Shown one piece after another: positions 34,381 to 45,884 of a stretch of DNA of 64,000 nucleotides; position 1 is the stretch's first letter; every line of letters starts with the position of its first letter. The position numbers and the translations under genes are program-made. Below the pieces are notes generated by a model. It was given only the letters and a program-made list of their open reading frames with translations. It was not told where the DNA came from and did not search any database. Origin of the DNA: Leucocoprinus leucothites (Eukaryota > Basidiomycota > Agaricomycetes > Agaricales > Agaricaceae); assembly GCA_013368445.1 (NCBI GenBank), contig JAACJO010000011.1:1550001-1614000 (forward strand), in the 5' to 3' direction.

Positions 34381-35174
34381 TTTGTCTGGCGAAGCTTAAT
34401 GATTGTCGTTATAGTCAGCGGGGTGTTGTACCAATACTTGGGCAGGCGCACCTACACATAATCGAGAATGGTGGTATAATACTACGATTCGACGTACCGA
34501 AAGAATGTTGAATGTTAGGAGCGCCTGCATGAAGATGAGTCCAACCCTGTGGAGTCCGAGATGGATTTTTATCAGTCGATTGGCTATGGTCTCCGCTCTC
34601 TTTGCTAGCGAAGAACAACTCCTTGGCCTTGCTGAATATCCTGCGCAGGTACATGGTAGTGGTAGTGGTGATAAGAGAATGCCACGAGACAGAAGATGCG
34701 CGTCAAGAGTCACAGCCACCTCTGGCAAATAACTGAGGTAGTTAGAGCGATGCACAAATCCGGTGCTTACCGATTGAATGGGGGGTAGGGGCTATTCGTG
34801 GATTCATTTCATCTTCACATTCATATAAATGGTGAGATAGTCGGATGTGAAGATACACCGCGCGACTCGGTGGGCGGTTTGAGTCTGGGAGGATGTTAGA
34901 GTTAATTAACCTAGGGATTTACTTCATCATTACCGTAATGATGATCCCTACAAGCAGGTAACCCCTTTAGATCTATCTCTCTGTTTCTTTACTATTATTT
35001 GTTCTGGCAAACGTATCTCCCTATATATAAGGCTGCTTCCTGTAATATTCGGACCTTAGACTCATTCTAAATTTCTTGTGTGTGCCTCGACGGTGATACA
35101 TCACTCTCATGTCACGGTTAATTTGATATTTAGTGCCATTGTCTCGCCTCGTGGCATTCACTCTCCCTGCTATT
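34381..35174. other. Region between divergent NLR1 and NLR2, with hairpin and possible LTR remnant
   Basis: Minus strand 34420-34655 is open and looks coding (AKELFFASKESGDHSQSTDK) and may be 5' sequence of NLR1. From 34894 the sequence TGTTAGAGTTAATTAACC looks like an LTR start and is followed by TATATATAAGG (about 35022), but I found no matching end or duplication. TCATCATTAC-C-GTAATGATGA (about 34926-34946) is a perfect 10-bp palindrome. Confidence 0.35.
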
Positions 35175-37881
35175 ATGTCTCTACTCAGGCTACTCAGCCA
35201 TGCTCAAGCCTTTTTGCTGCCGAGTGAACTGAACATTAATCATTCTAATTCAGATTACCCTGGTGCTCCCGATGGTTTGCCTCTATCGACTCAAGTGGCT
35301 CAAACTGCCCAGTCACCGTCAGGCGCAACTCGTCAGTGAATCTCCGACTACAGCTCTCGCGTCGTACTGACCAGATTGACCTTCGTGATTCAGCCCTATC
35401 AGATGAACGACCTCCGGTATCAAATCCTCCTTTGACTGTACCGTCACCCGCCGCTCATCAAGTGATACGTCTGGGTCCTTCTGCTATGATCAGTGAACAT
35501 GCACGAAAGAGTGCGCTGCAGTCAAACGGTCCGGAAATTCGCGTCATAATCCACGGTAGATGTTGACCCTAAGTTCACCTTGCAGGTTTTTTCACCAGCG
35601 CACACGACTTTATCATTCAGGATACGAGTATGACCGTGAATAATGGCATTCCAATAGACGAATGGAAATCCGCTGAAGAGGAGAGAAGAGCCAGAGAAGA
35701 GAGTTGGGCCGAGAGACAACGTCAGGCAGAAGAGGAAAGACGAGAAGGGGAAAGTGAGCATCGACTCATTCTTTGGATCCTTTTTGCTTAATTGCTTAAC
35801 ACTTCATGCAGTCCTCCAGAAACTGATAGAGAAAGGAATGCCGAGTGCTATGCCAGATGCCGACGAATATGCACCAAAGACTGACCCAGGCACCCGCACG
35901 ACTTTGCGTGAAAAAATCGTCAAATGGGGAGGAGACCCAGAAGAGATCCAGCGCCTACTTTGGCTCTCGGGCCCTGCTGGTGTCGGAAAGTCGGCAGTTG
36001 CGCGGAGCGTCGCAGAAGAGCTGGCAGAGAAGGGACTTTTAGGCGCTGCCTTCTTTTTCTCCAGAACCAAGTACCGTTCAGACCCTGGGGTCGTCATCCC
36101 AACTCTGGTCTTTCAACTCGCTCAACTGCTTCCCGAGTATAAGCGCCTCGTTGTTCAGCGACTGGCCAAAAATCCTTCCATTCTCGATTCGACACGTCGC
36201 TCTCAATTCAAGGAACTCATCACAGGGCCCTTCAAAGAACTTACATCCGAAAACTGGGCTACTGTTCGACAATCTCTCGTAATTGTTCTTGACGGACTAG
36301 ATGAATGTCGCAATCGTAGCGCTCAAGTCGAGTTTGTGGATATTATCTGCTCCTATGCACGGACGGAGAGCAGTTCGCGACTTCGCTGGATGATATGCAG
36401 TCGACCGGAACCTGAACTCAACGTTGCTTTTCCAAAGAAGGAATGCAAGGCGATATGCCACGAGTTAAAACTAGACGTCCACAACAGCGAGGCGCGGAGC
36501 GACACAGAAATCATTCTCAATAACGGCTTTGATAAAATCAGAGAGAGATATCTAGAGCAGCTTTCGCAGGATTGGCCAACCGAGGATCAAGTAACTCTCA
36601 TTGCAGAAAGGGCATCGGGCCACCACGGCTTCGCGTCGTTCATTGTTCGCTTCATCGGTGACAGAGAGTATAATAACCCTTCTCGTCGACTCAACTTCTG
36701 CCTCGAATTTCTTAAGCGCACCGCTGGTCTTGCTGGCACTAACCCCCTTCATTCTCTGGATCTCCTTTACACCCAACTTCTCTTGGACACCCCGGAAGAC
36801 ATCTTTCCCACCACTCGACGCATCCTTGGATTACTCATCTTCTATGGTGATCATAGCCATCCGACTACGGCCGCTCTCGCCAATTTCCTTGATCTTGATC
36901 GGCCCACCTTCTACTCCGCTCTTCAACGTCTATATTCAGTCCTCATCATTCCCCGACCTCATGAAGCTGGTACCAGCTGCCTTCAGGTCTACCATGCCTC
37001 CTTTTCCGATTTCTTAACACAGCCAGCCCGATCTGGAAAGTTTTGTTTGGATGAGAGTGTTGTGCTATACCTGGATATCGTAGCTTCGGGTCTCAAGTGG
37101 TTGAGCCACGCTCGAAAACATGATTCAGGTCCTGTCGAAAGTCCGAAATGCTCACAATCCGGCTGACTGACTTCTGATTTAGACCGGGAATTACCTAAAC
37201 TCACGTGGACTCCGCCAGATACCGATCCTCATACCGTGCTCGCTTCGCTCTGTAGGTTTGCGTTCACCCGCTGCTGGAAGGCATGCCTTCAGGTACCCAA
37301 AGATTCCGTACCGAAATTGCTAGAGATCTTGGAGAAATTTGATTTTCGGCTTGATTATGAATATTGGTGGACAGACCAGATGTACGAATTTGCATATTTC
37401 ATTCGGTGGCTCACCTCATTGGAGTCGGTGGGTCATCAGGCACGTTTCTGGTCAAGTAGTTTCTCATCATGTCATATTATAGAGTACCAACCATGCACGC
37501 CTTGTCCGGGTCAAACAATCGGAGACAGGTAGTCATGAACAAAAAGGTGAACGACAAACCACGATTTACCACTCAGCAGAAATTCCGCGTGACTTTGTTG
37601 CACCTTTCCTTGGCAGCGTGCCCCAGGCCAAGCAGTACAGAATATGTTTCGAGTTGGGTAAAAACAATGGAACGAGTCATTTCTGCCTCGTTATTAAATC
37701 ATCAGGTCATCACGAGTTTTATGAGGGACAGGAGAGGGTGTTGGGGAAGCTAGCAAAGGCTGACAAGGCGAGAGCAAAAGCAAAGGCTGAAGCAGCTAGG
37801 GCAGAAAAGGCCACCAAGATAGCAGAGGCAGTCGAGGCAGCTCGAGGGCCTCTTGAACTCGACCTCGACCTCGACTTATAA
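35175..37881 (+). CDS. NACHT-domain NLR-like protein (NLR2)
   Basis: Likely ATG at 35175 (MSLLRLLSHAQAF). The head is joined by a probable intron (35266-35317) to a second exon ending at 35562. A small exon from 35592 encodes FFTSAHDFIIQDTSM and a Glu/Arg-rich spacer (EERRAREESWAERQRQAEEE), and its 3' splice site precedes ILQKLIEKGMPSAMP. The NACHT exon carries Walker A GPAGVGKSAVARS, FFFSRTKYRS, Walker B VIVLDGLDECRN and RWMICSRPEPE. Next come a WKACLQVPKD exon (about 37183-37435) and a last exon with AKQYRICFELGKNNGTSHF and an Ala/Lys/Glu-rich coiled tail ending in LDLDLDL. It is a close paralog of NLR1, lying divergently. The tail is unlike the other NLRs in the cluster. Confidence 0.8.
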
Positions 37882-38086
37882 AGCTTACACCACCTCGTTA
37901 CAGTCCTCGGCCCCGATTAAGCCGAAATTGTGGTAGTCACGGTCTGTGATAAAACCTGCGCCGTCAGCCTTATGGTACCTTTTGTTGCACTCCGCTATAA
38001 TATTATATAACTTATATGACAAACTATCACACTTTCGAGAGGATGCTATTTAAAATACATGACAGCACAGCGGTGACAAAACAATG

Positions 38087-38368
38087 TCACCATAGATTTT
38101 TGTTTAGGGAAGACATATCAGAGCCCAGCACACACATCGGGGCGGAAGATGTAGTATGATTTGACAGACACCCGGCTTCATATCTGTTGTTTACGGTTTC
38201 ATCCATTTCGCACCAACGAAGGGTACTTCGAGCTTCTGGAGCCATCTTGACGAGATCATACTTGTGCTTTATCCCAATACAACCATCTCCTAACTCCATC
38301 CTTTCCAGTGCCTCATACAGGTTCCTCTTAAGGATGTAAGGATTCGCCAGCAAAACATGATTCGTCAA
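38087..38368 (-). CDS. Uncharacterised small open frame
   Basis: About 93 codons (LKRNLYEALERMELGDGC...), protein-like in composition but without known motifs. It lies 190 nt downstream of the MAPEG stop on the same strand, so it may be the 3' untranslated region of that gene or a separate small gene. I do not recognise it. Confidence 0.25.
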   Translation of the reverse strand: MTNHVLLANPYILKRNLYEALERMELGDGCIGIKHKYDLVKMAPEARSTLRWCEMDETVNNRYEAGCLSNHTTSSAPMCVLGSDMSSLNKNLW

Positions 38369-38554
38369 TCTGGGTTGAGGACTGGACTTGCATGTACCAA
38401 TGATACGTCAGACGGGAATATCGAGAAGGAATGTTGATGAGCCATCTAGCGTAACCTGTAACTATAGAACTTCGACTTAATTACAGTAGGGCGTTCTCAT
38501 CCGACCAGTTCTTTCGATTCAAATATCTCTTCATGTGGGCGCACAGACCAATAA

Positions 38555-39433
38555 TCATAACCGCTGGCCTGAAATTTTGTTCGCTCCTTTGATTAGAAGT
38601 GTCATTGGCATTGCTATTGATCATGTTAGGCCACAGATACGTGCAGGGTGCTACGTTAACTCACAGACTGATACAAAGAAGATAGCCGTTCTGAGTTGGA
38701 GGTAAAAATGGTTATTGAAAAGATCTAAACATGGAACCTTGAATCGCTCACCTCATCCAACTGGCTGAACTTGACTCATGGTTGATGTAGACTTGATTGA
38801 ATAGCACCCGGGTTATGATACTTCGAAGACATTAGTTGATGCCAGAGTCCCGATCCGAGTCTACGAAGCTTACTATGCAAGGGAAACCTTGTTCAAGAAC
38901 GCATTGTCGAGACCCGCAAGATTTGCCACGATCTTGAGGAAATAATGAAGAAAATAGAGGAGTAATAGCATACTTCACTCACTATGGCAGATGTCCAGAG
39001 AGGGAACGCTTCATTCCCGTTCTACGGTTACGAGAATACGAAGGGAGGTACATCGTGAGCGTCAAAATGATGAGAACGACATGAGCCACTTGCTTACAAG
39101 ATGAGCTCCCTCCATTCTCTGTAGCTTTGCAGCAATCTTCGGTGGGATACCCTTATTCTCAACAGCGCGAGTTAAGTTTGAACGTGGCTGGACACTGGAT
39201 ATTGGATGAGTATCGAAAAGATCACAAACAGAGAGATGCGCACTTATTGTACCCGATGGTGTTGTCGATCAACTTGAACTTTAAGCCCGGATTACAAATG
39301 TCAGGACATCTCATGGTGATTCAACAGGATCGCACCTTACCTTGAGGAAGTTCGGATAGAAAGTTGTGTACCAGACAACAGGAATCGAGTACAAGGACAA
39401 GGGGCTAGTGAGCGTGACCGAGCCAAAAATCAT
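38555..39433 (-). CDS. MAPEG-family membrane protein, eight exons
   Basis: Exons read by eye: 39433-39341, 39278-39244, 39194-39098, 39021-38983, 38932-38874, 38820-38752, 38691-38666 and 38613-38555. They total 477 nt and give 158 residues plus TGA, all in frame with GT..AG introns. The protein has four hydrophobic segments (SLYSIPVVWYTTFYPNFLK first) and the family blocks VQPRSNL, AKLQRMEGAHLNGNEAFPLW, NKVSLAYIITRVLFNQVYI and a Lys-Gly-rich end. MAPEG proteins (PF01124) are integral membrane proteins of eicosanoid and glutathione metabolism; fungal members of this subtype have no assigned substrate. Every exon is under 100 nt, so simple open-frame scans miss the gene. It sits between NLR2 and the NLR3 fragment. 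Confidence 0.85.
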
Positions 39434-40023
39434 GGTTGTGGTTTGCGGCTGGCGGTGTGAAGTGGGAAAGGAGGACGGGAGTCAGTTTTAAGAGAGCCGT
39501 GCCGCTTAGATAAACATGCTACAGAACCAGGCTCGGCGGTTTCACCAAGGGAACGACTGTCAAGGTAGGTAGCCGTGAGCTGCTCTTGCATGTAATGGGA
39601 AAGAAGTCATGCTCGCCATATTTACCAAAGGACGTGTGAAGCCAGGTGAAAATCCAGACCCGGTGAGAAAAGAAACCGGACGTCCAGTCCTGTCGAGGCA
39701 TCGATTATTCCAGATAACTGGACTAGCACACGCACAAGGCGAACGGAGAGTATTGGAATGTCATCGTGTATAGCTAGTTGGTGGCCAACCAACAGTTCGA
39801 ATTTCGAGGGTTATTCGATCTGTGGAGGAGAGTTGAGAAAACAAGCTTGATCGTGGGATGAATTCAGACACTAACGCGTGAGAACCATGACGTCATGCTT
39901 GTGTCGGCAAAAATCCACTCAACCCCAGACCAAGCACATGCACGCTAATCTTCTGAGGCTCTTGTCGCAAAAGTCGCCTAGTTCATTCATACTCTTTGGC
40001 TCTCCTATTTGTGGAGAGCCACC
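39434..40023. other. Intergenic
   Basis: Upstream region of the MAPEG gene and downstream flank of the truncated NLR3. No gene supported. Confidence 0.5.
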
Positions 40024-40946
40024 TTACAGTACTTTGGTACTGATGGCTTTGAAAGCCCCAGAAACGGCTCGTCCAAGCAAATTACAAACCCGACGGGGGA
40101 GGATGCACCGTGCCGGATTTGTGTCACCTAGATCAAGACTCTTGCATAGGGTCAGAGTCTCTAACTTTGCGCTAGCAAATACTGCCTTCAAATGTGATTC
40201 TGGGCGACTGCAGACCATCCATCGGAGGGGTATATCGGCGACGGACTGGTCATGGCTCCCGATCAGTTTAACAACTTCGCGTTGCGCTGTACGGCTTTTA
40301 CATTTGTCAAACCCGTCAATGACAATTATTAACCCCTGTCGAAGGGCGCTTTCTTGTTCTGCCACCAGGATTTGGAATGGTTTCACGATGAGCTCTCTGA
40401 ATTGAACTCGATGATTCTTGTCGAGTATCAGAGGATCGTTGACGAGACGCTGGATGACAATGTGCTTGTATTTCGGGAGGACCATAGCAAGCTGATATAC
40501 GATGGTTGGGATGAGGGCGTCCAATCGGTCTCGATGCCCGACGTTGTGGAAGTGAAAGGTAGCCCCCAGGCGATTCATTTTGTCAAAGTCTCCGGCGACG
40601 GTTTGTGCGAGAGCTGACGTTCCAGCACGAGACGGGCCAGACAGCCACAGTATTCTCCTTGTCTGACTCTCCGTTGTTCCCCAGTCAACAAGCGTGGTTC
40701 TCAAGCACTCAAACTCCTTTGTGCCACACATTGGCGAGTACGCTTGCTCTGTGGAGTCCAGCATTGCACTTGGTATTGCCTTCTTTGCCAGAAGTCTAAG
40801 GACTATGCCTCTCTAGTTAACGCTTCAAACCAAACAAAAAAAAACCCCTAACGTACCTTCGGAGTCACTAGTAGCGATTTGAGCGAGTAAGGTTACATTT
40901 TCGATCGTAAAGTTTTGGGCACCAGCGAACAAATTCACGTTGCCTC
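40024..40946 (-). pseudogene. NACHT NLR fragment (NLR3), Walker A broken, C-terminus missing
   Basis: A small exon (about 40946-40860) encodes NLFAGAQNFTIENVTLLAQ, the same N-terminal motif as the other NLRs. The NACHT exon opens at 40764. Walker A reads GPSRAGTSALAQT, so the invariant Lys of GKS is Thr. Walker B is GLIIVIDGFDKCKS (usual DGLDEC). RWMVCSRPE is kept. The frame then drifts and stops at 40024, losing the helical arm and C-terminal domain that NLR1, 2 and 4 have. Nucleotide binding is not expected. It is best called a pseudogene or a truncated decoy. Confidence 0.75.
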
Positions 40947-42001
40947 AGTCTGGATAAACTGATGAAAGGGAATTCGTCATTGACCTAAAGGCAGATGCAG
41001 TGGATCAAGTTGAGGTTCCGTATATGTAACCTTAATTACGGGCGGAACGACCTTGGGACTGAGACGGGATAAGGTGAGCGGCAGGATGGGGGATTTTTAC
41101 TATCTGCTCGGAGCCCTTGAAATATTCCACAAGCATTTTCAGTCAAGGTCAGGCTCAAACGTCATCGCTCAGAGGGTGTCCCCATGATCCGTTCCCAGTG
41201 AACATCAAAGCCGGAAATAGACTCGAGATGGCAATGTGACAAGCGTGTGGCTAAATCAGTATGTTCCGTACTTCGTAAAGAACCGACCTTACGCTATGAA
41301 TATTCAGAGAGAAGTCTCGGCTAGGAGGATTGACAACGTGCATCTCCGGGTTCTATCATAAAATTCGCCATCTTAAAATTCATGTACATAATTACTGGCA
41401 ACTCTCGCTTCATTAGTATTACGGCGGCTGGCTCCTTCCCATGAATCTACTATGTCGGCGGGCACAGGCGCTTAATTTCAGGTGCTACATAGATTTATCT
41501 TCGGCTTCAAAAACGGTTTATTTTCATTAACCCAGAATACCGGTCAGCTGGTAGTCATATGTCTACAAGGTGGACTTGTTTTGGAGTCCTCTGATCAGGT
41601 CAGACTAGTCGATAAAGCCGGAAATAGTCGACGCCCGCTGATCATTTTTGCTGTTCATACTTCTTCCTGTATCATGATCGCAGCCACGACAAGCATTATG
41701 TCACGATGCCTAATTCTTATCGCTTCATGTGATCAAAAAACAACCCCCCGTGGTGATGTTCTTTATTTATCTTTACTCGTGTCACTATGCACCGCTTCTA
41801 GATATAACACCCTCAGCTTTGCAGGCTTCACACCGCCTTCACTTTCACGCACAAACAACATCATTAGCTCTAGATAATCCTCTCTCTACGTAAGCGAAAA
41901 GGGATGGAGAACCATCCACAGGCATACCTTGAGATGTTTTCAAATCACAAGGTGACTTTGGCGCGGGCAAGGGCTCAAGCGATACCGCCAGAGGGGATAT
42001 A
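40947..42001. other. Intergenic
   Basis: No supported gene. The plus-strand open stretch at 41482-41877 has no motifs and a Ser/Thr-heavy, random-looking composition. Confidence 0.45.
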
Positions 42002-44575
42002 TTAAGGACTATGTGCATGAGTGAAGGGTACGGACGAAGAAGTTAACTCTAGATTCAAAGGAGGGAGTGATATCGGGTCATCCTGCAACTCTTGCACAAG
42101 ACCCCATGTGGAAAGAAGCGGCGATGGAGGGGATGAAAGCGGAGTTGAGGCTTGGGTTGGTGATGAGTGAGATGAAGGCGAAACGGATGGTGAGTGTTGA
42201 GTATGGGATGGATAGGCTGAGGGCCGGAAGCCGAGTGGAGGAGTGGCAAGTGGCAGTACTAGAGGTGCTTCTCGGGGCGAAGGTGTATCTAGTGGGGGTA
42301 TGAAGGGACTTCTGTCATAAATAACCATCTTGGTGAACACTGGGTTGTGCCCTCCTAACCAAAATTTAATCTCCATTGGTTCCATGGCCTGTACCCCATC
42401 ACTGTAACCAAGAGCCGACAAGAATGGCGAAACAAACCCATGAAAATTGTCAGCATTATAAGTATGGACCCGACAAACACTGTCATCAGTGTGTGGGCTC
42501 GTGCCTTGAATACCCCCAAGGTCCCGATCGTCAGTGATAACGCGAATAATGCCATTGTTGGTGGTGTTTCCCTGAGAGAAACGGATAGAATTAGCAGGAG
42601 CTCCAACGTAGCCATATATACTCACCAGGCGGAAAAGCCACCGGAGAAACACTGGGAAATCAATAGCTAACGATTGAAGCCTGCTAAAATCAAAACTTTC
42701 CAGCTCCGCAATGACATCTTGGATTTTTGCGTCGGGAAGTTGGCAGCATGCAGTCCATCCAAACTTTGCTGCATATCTATTCAATGAGAAGAGCTGGATG
42801 TCCCAATTTTCGGGTCCTTGCGACCAATGAAAACGTGGAACCTGTGCATACGGATCTAGAGGTGGCACTGTGAGCAGTCGCGAGCATACCGCAGAAAGAC
42901 CTTCACCATGTGAGATTTGCATTGCGTATTTCTGCCACTGAATGGACTTGAGCGCGACAGTATGGTGCACCACTCCTTCGTCCAGATGAAATGCGTCGGA
43001 TCGTTGTGGATTTCTCAAGAAATCTGAGAACGAGGCGTGATAAATGCGCAGTGAATCAAGTAATGCCTTGGGCGCCGGAGGTACGTAGATGACAGAGTGA
43101 AGGTACCGTAACGATCTGTAAAAAGACGCCTGCGAAAGCTCCAAAAAATTCGCTACATTTTGCGCAGTAAAGTTGAAGGAAGGATAGAGAATTACGATTC
43201 CAAGGATCAACATAGTGGTAGAGATATCTTTTGATGGGATGTCAGAAAGAATTTGGTGATAGAGAAGGTCAAGGGCCTCGAGTGGATTGACAACACTGTT
43301 ATGTTGTCCGCGTTGCTGAAGGAATTCAATGCACACCTCGAGCTGATGTTCGGGGTCGCTGTACTCCTCGTCCTCGATGAAACGAAGGATAAAGGCTATG
43401 AAGCCCAGGTGTCCTGATGCGATATCCGCAATAATGTGAAGATACCAACTCGGCGGCCAGTTAAGGCTGAGTTGATCATCGTAGTTCCCTCGTATCGCAG
43501 CAAAACCACGGCGAAGCATTCGCCATCCGTCCTGCCGTGCTTCGTCATCGTCAACATCTAGTCGTTCGCGGTGGCATATAATATATTGATCGCCGTTCGA
43601 AAATGCGGCTTTAAGATGAGGTTCTGGGCGACTGCATATCATCCAGATGAGGGGGAATTTGATGACTGAGGAAGCGTGGCGACCAATGATTTCAACAAAC
43701 TCGCGCTGCACCGCTCGACCGTTACACTCATCGAGCCCATCTATCACAATAAGAAAAGATTCCGGGACGGTTTCCTCATGCTGGGTCATGAGGATGTTAA
43801 AGGGATCAATAATGAGCTCTCTGAACTGGGCTCGGTAAGTTTTGTCGAAGATCAGAGGATCATCGGCCAAGCGTTGGGTGACGATATGTTTATACTGAGG
43901 AATTTGAATGGCAAGCTGATAGGCGAGGGTAGGTATAAGTGATTTTGGATCGTCGCGGTGGTTAGGCCTCGAAAAGAAGACTGTGGCCCCTAAGCGCCCC
44001 ATATCTCTGAATTCCTCGGCAACGGTTTGCGCGACGGCTGACTTTCCAACTCCTGCTGGACCGGACAACCACAACAATCGCCAATGGTTTAGTTCCCCAG
44101 TCCCCCATTCGACAATCCGATGTCGCAGTAGCTGGCGAGTGTCCGGGTCACATCTGGGGGGATAGCTCCTCTCCGCTGAGTCGAGCATTGCACCAGGCAT
44201 TGCCTTTTTTGAAAGATATAGAAGAGCTGGACGAAGATTAGGAACGAGCTAGTAGCGAGACGGGCATCGAGATACCTGCTGAACTTGAGTCTGGGTTCTG
44301 GGCAACTAGGGTTGCATGACCGATTGTGAAATCGTGGGCACCCTCGAGAAAATTGACAGCTGACGTTCCTGGGGGTAATAAACAAGTTAAGTCAATCATC
44401 TATCATAATCAGATATGACTTGGTCAGACCTTGACCCTGATTTCGAGGGCGCACGGGATGCATGGTTGCTGTGGAGAAGTGAAGGAATGATAGGTGCTGA
44501 TAAGCGCCCGACACCATCAGCGCAACGGGTTCTGGCTTTCAAAATCCCATCCCAGGTAGCCGAGGCAGCCGTCAT
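42002..44575 (-). CDS. NACHT-domain NLR-like protein (NLR4) with Pro/Ser-rich tail
   Basis: Probable ATG at 44575 (MTAASATWDGILKA). A small exon near 44380-44277 encodes NFLEGAHDFTIGHATLVAQ, the shared N-terminal motif. The long exon from 44200 has Walker A GPAGVGKSAVAQT, FFSRPNHRDD, Walker B FLIVIDGLDECNG and IWMICSRPEP, a helical arm and the beta-type C-terminal domain (VSPFLSALGY...KMVIYDRS). It ends in a Ser/Pro-rich disordered tail of about 120 residues, absent from NLR1 and NLR2. The stop is at 42002. Unlike NLR1 and NLR2 it lacks the charged spacer, and its C-terminal parts are fused into one exon, suggesting intron loss. It appears intact. Confidence 0.82.
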
Positions 44576-44636
44576 ATTGTATTCGGTAACAACGATCACA
44601 TGAATCACTATCATTGAGGGTACATGCCATTGTGTA

Positions 44637-45004
44637 TGTTATCACCGTCAGGTGATCCTCTTATATTAATTAGTATTGAGTCGTCTATACAGACTTCCAC
44701 TCAATAGATAATCAATGTGACGCCGTCTCGAGTGATTCAAGCTAAGAGCGAGAGAAGAGAAGTTAACGATTCTAACCTGAGGAATACAGGATTTACTACA
44801 GAGTTTATATAGATGGAAGAAAGAGCAGTACGAGTAGTATGAGTCATATCTATCGGAATAATTGAGCAGTTCTACGAGCCGGAGAGTATATGAAACAGAG
44901 CAGAGGAGCAGAGGAGCAGAGGAGATGGATAGGTGGAATGTAAAGATAAAGGAAAAATGAAAGAAATAATCAGAATATTCGTTTAGAGACAAATGTTGGT
45001 AACA
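44637..45004 (-). repeat. Solo LTR with perfect 5-bp target duplication
   Basis: 368 nt beginning TGTTATCACC and ending GTTGGTAACA, flanked by GTGTA at 44632-44636 and GTGTA at 45005-45009. A TATATAAAC box near 44803-44811 on the minus strand suggests that orientation. Contains a GAGCAGAG microsatellite near 44894-44920. It is unrelated to the copia LTRs at the left of the window. It arose by LTR-LTR recombination of a different element, which I cannot classify. Confidence 0.85.
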
Positions 45005-45204
45005 GTGTATGCTAAGCGTATGAAATACTCACCTCGCGAGGAAGGTCTGATACTATCGTTGGATGATCAAGGTCATACATCGGTGGAAATAATTCAGAGA
45101 GTGAATACCGTACATTATCTGTCTAATCGGCGCTAATAGGTGGGGACTGGAGCCTCGCCGAGGAGGTTGGCGTGTTGGCACGGTGGCTGCCTCGAGTGGT
45201 GAGA

Positions 45205-45849
45205 TCAATTCAAAATTCTTTTTGGACACCAATAACTATGAGACGAGGAGGGAGCGGGAGAGGACGAGGGAGGAGGTCTAGACGAGGATGTAGGAGGGGT
45301 GGTTGATGACCCAGGAGGAAAGGCAATGGTGGATCCGTATTTCCCAACTAGTGCCTCCAATTTGGATGCTTGGTAGATGTGCGTATCGTCTGCACTTGCT
45401 TCATCTTCGTCGTCCTGGAACCCTTCTTTGGCCTGATAACTTGCAACCAGGCCGTTCAAAAACTTGACCATACACTCCCTCAACCTCGTCCTTACATCCT
45501 GCCGTTGGAGGGATCCGATCAAGAAGGGATGGATACGAATTTGTATTCGAGGTTGGGGCGCTGGTGTTGGGGGGAGAGTGGTACCGTTCGCGCAAGTCTA
45601 TGGCGTCGTTTGCATAACGACACAAATCCGGCGTTCATGAGACTGTTTGCTCTCTCCAATTTCCTGTGGATACACGGCCCGTCTCTTGCAGTTGTGCGTC
45701 TGCGAAAACGACATACTTAAGATATGATTCCGTGACTGCACCCACTGAGCAGATGTTGATTAACAAACCTCGGAGACGGTCGAATGTTGCTGCTCGGTAA
45801 TACTATGAATATACTTTTCCTTCTTCAATCGGGATCTTGGAAAGAAAAG

Positions 45850-45884
<35 letters not shown>

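Noticed and set aside
34894..35100. Possible LTR beginning TGTTAGAGTTAATTAACC
   Set aside because: No matching 3' end and no 5-bp duplication found, so it is not listed as an element; kept only as a note in the intergenic entry.
41482..41877. Plus-strand open frame of 131 codons
   Set aside because: Composition typical of non-coding sequence and no known domain.
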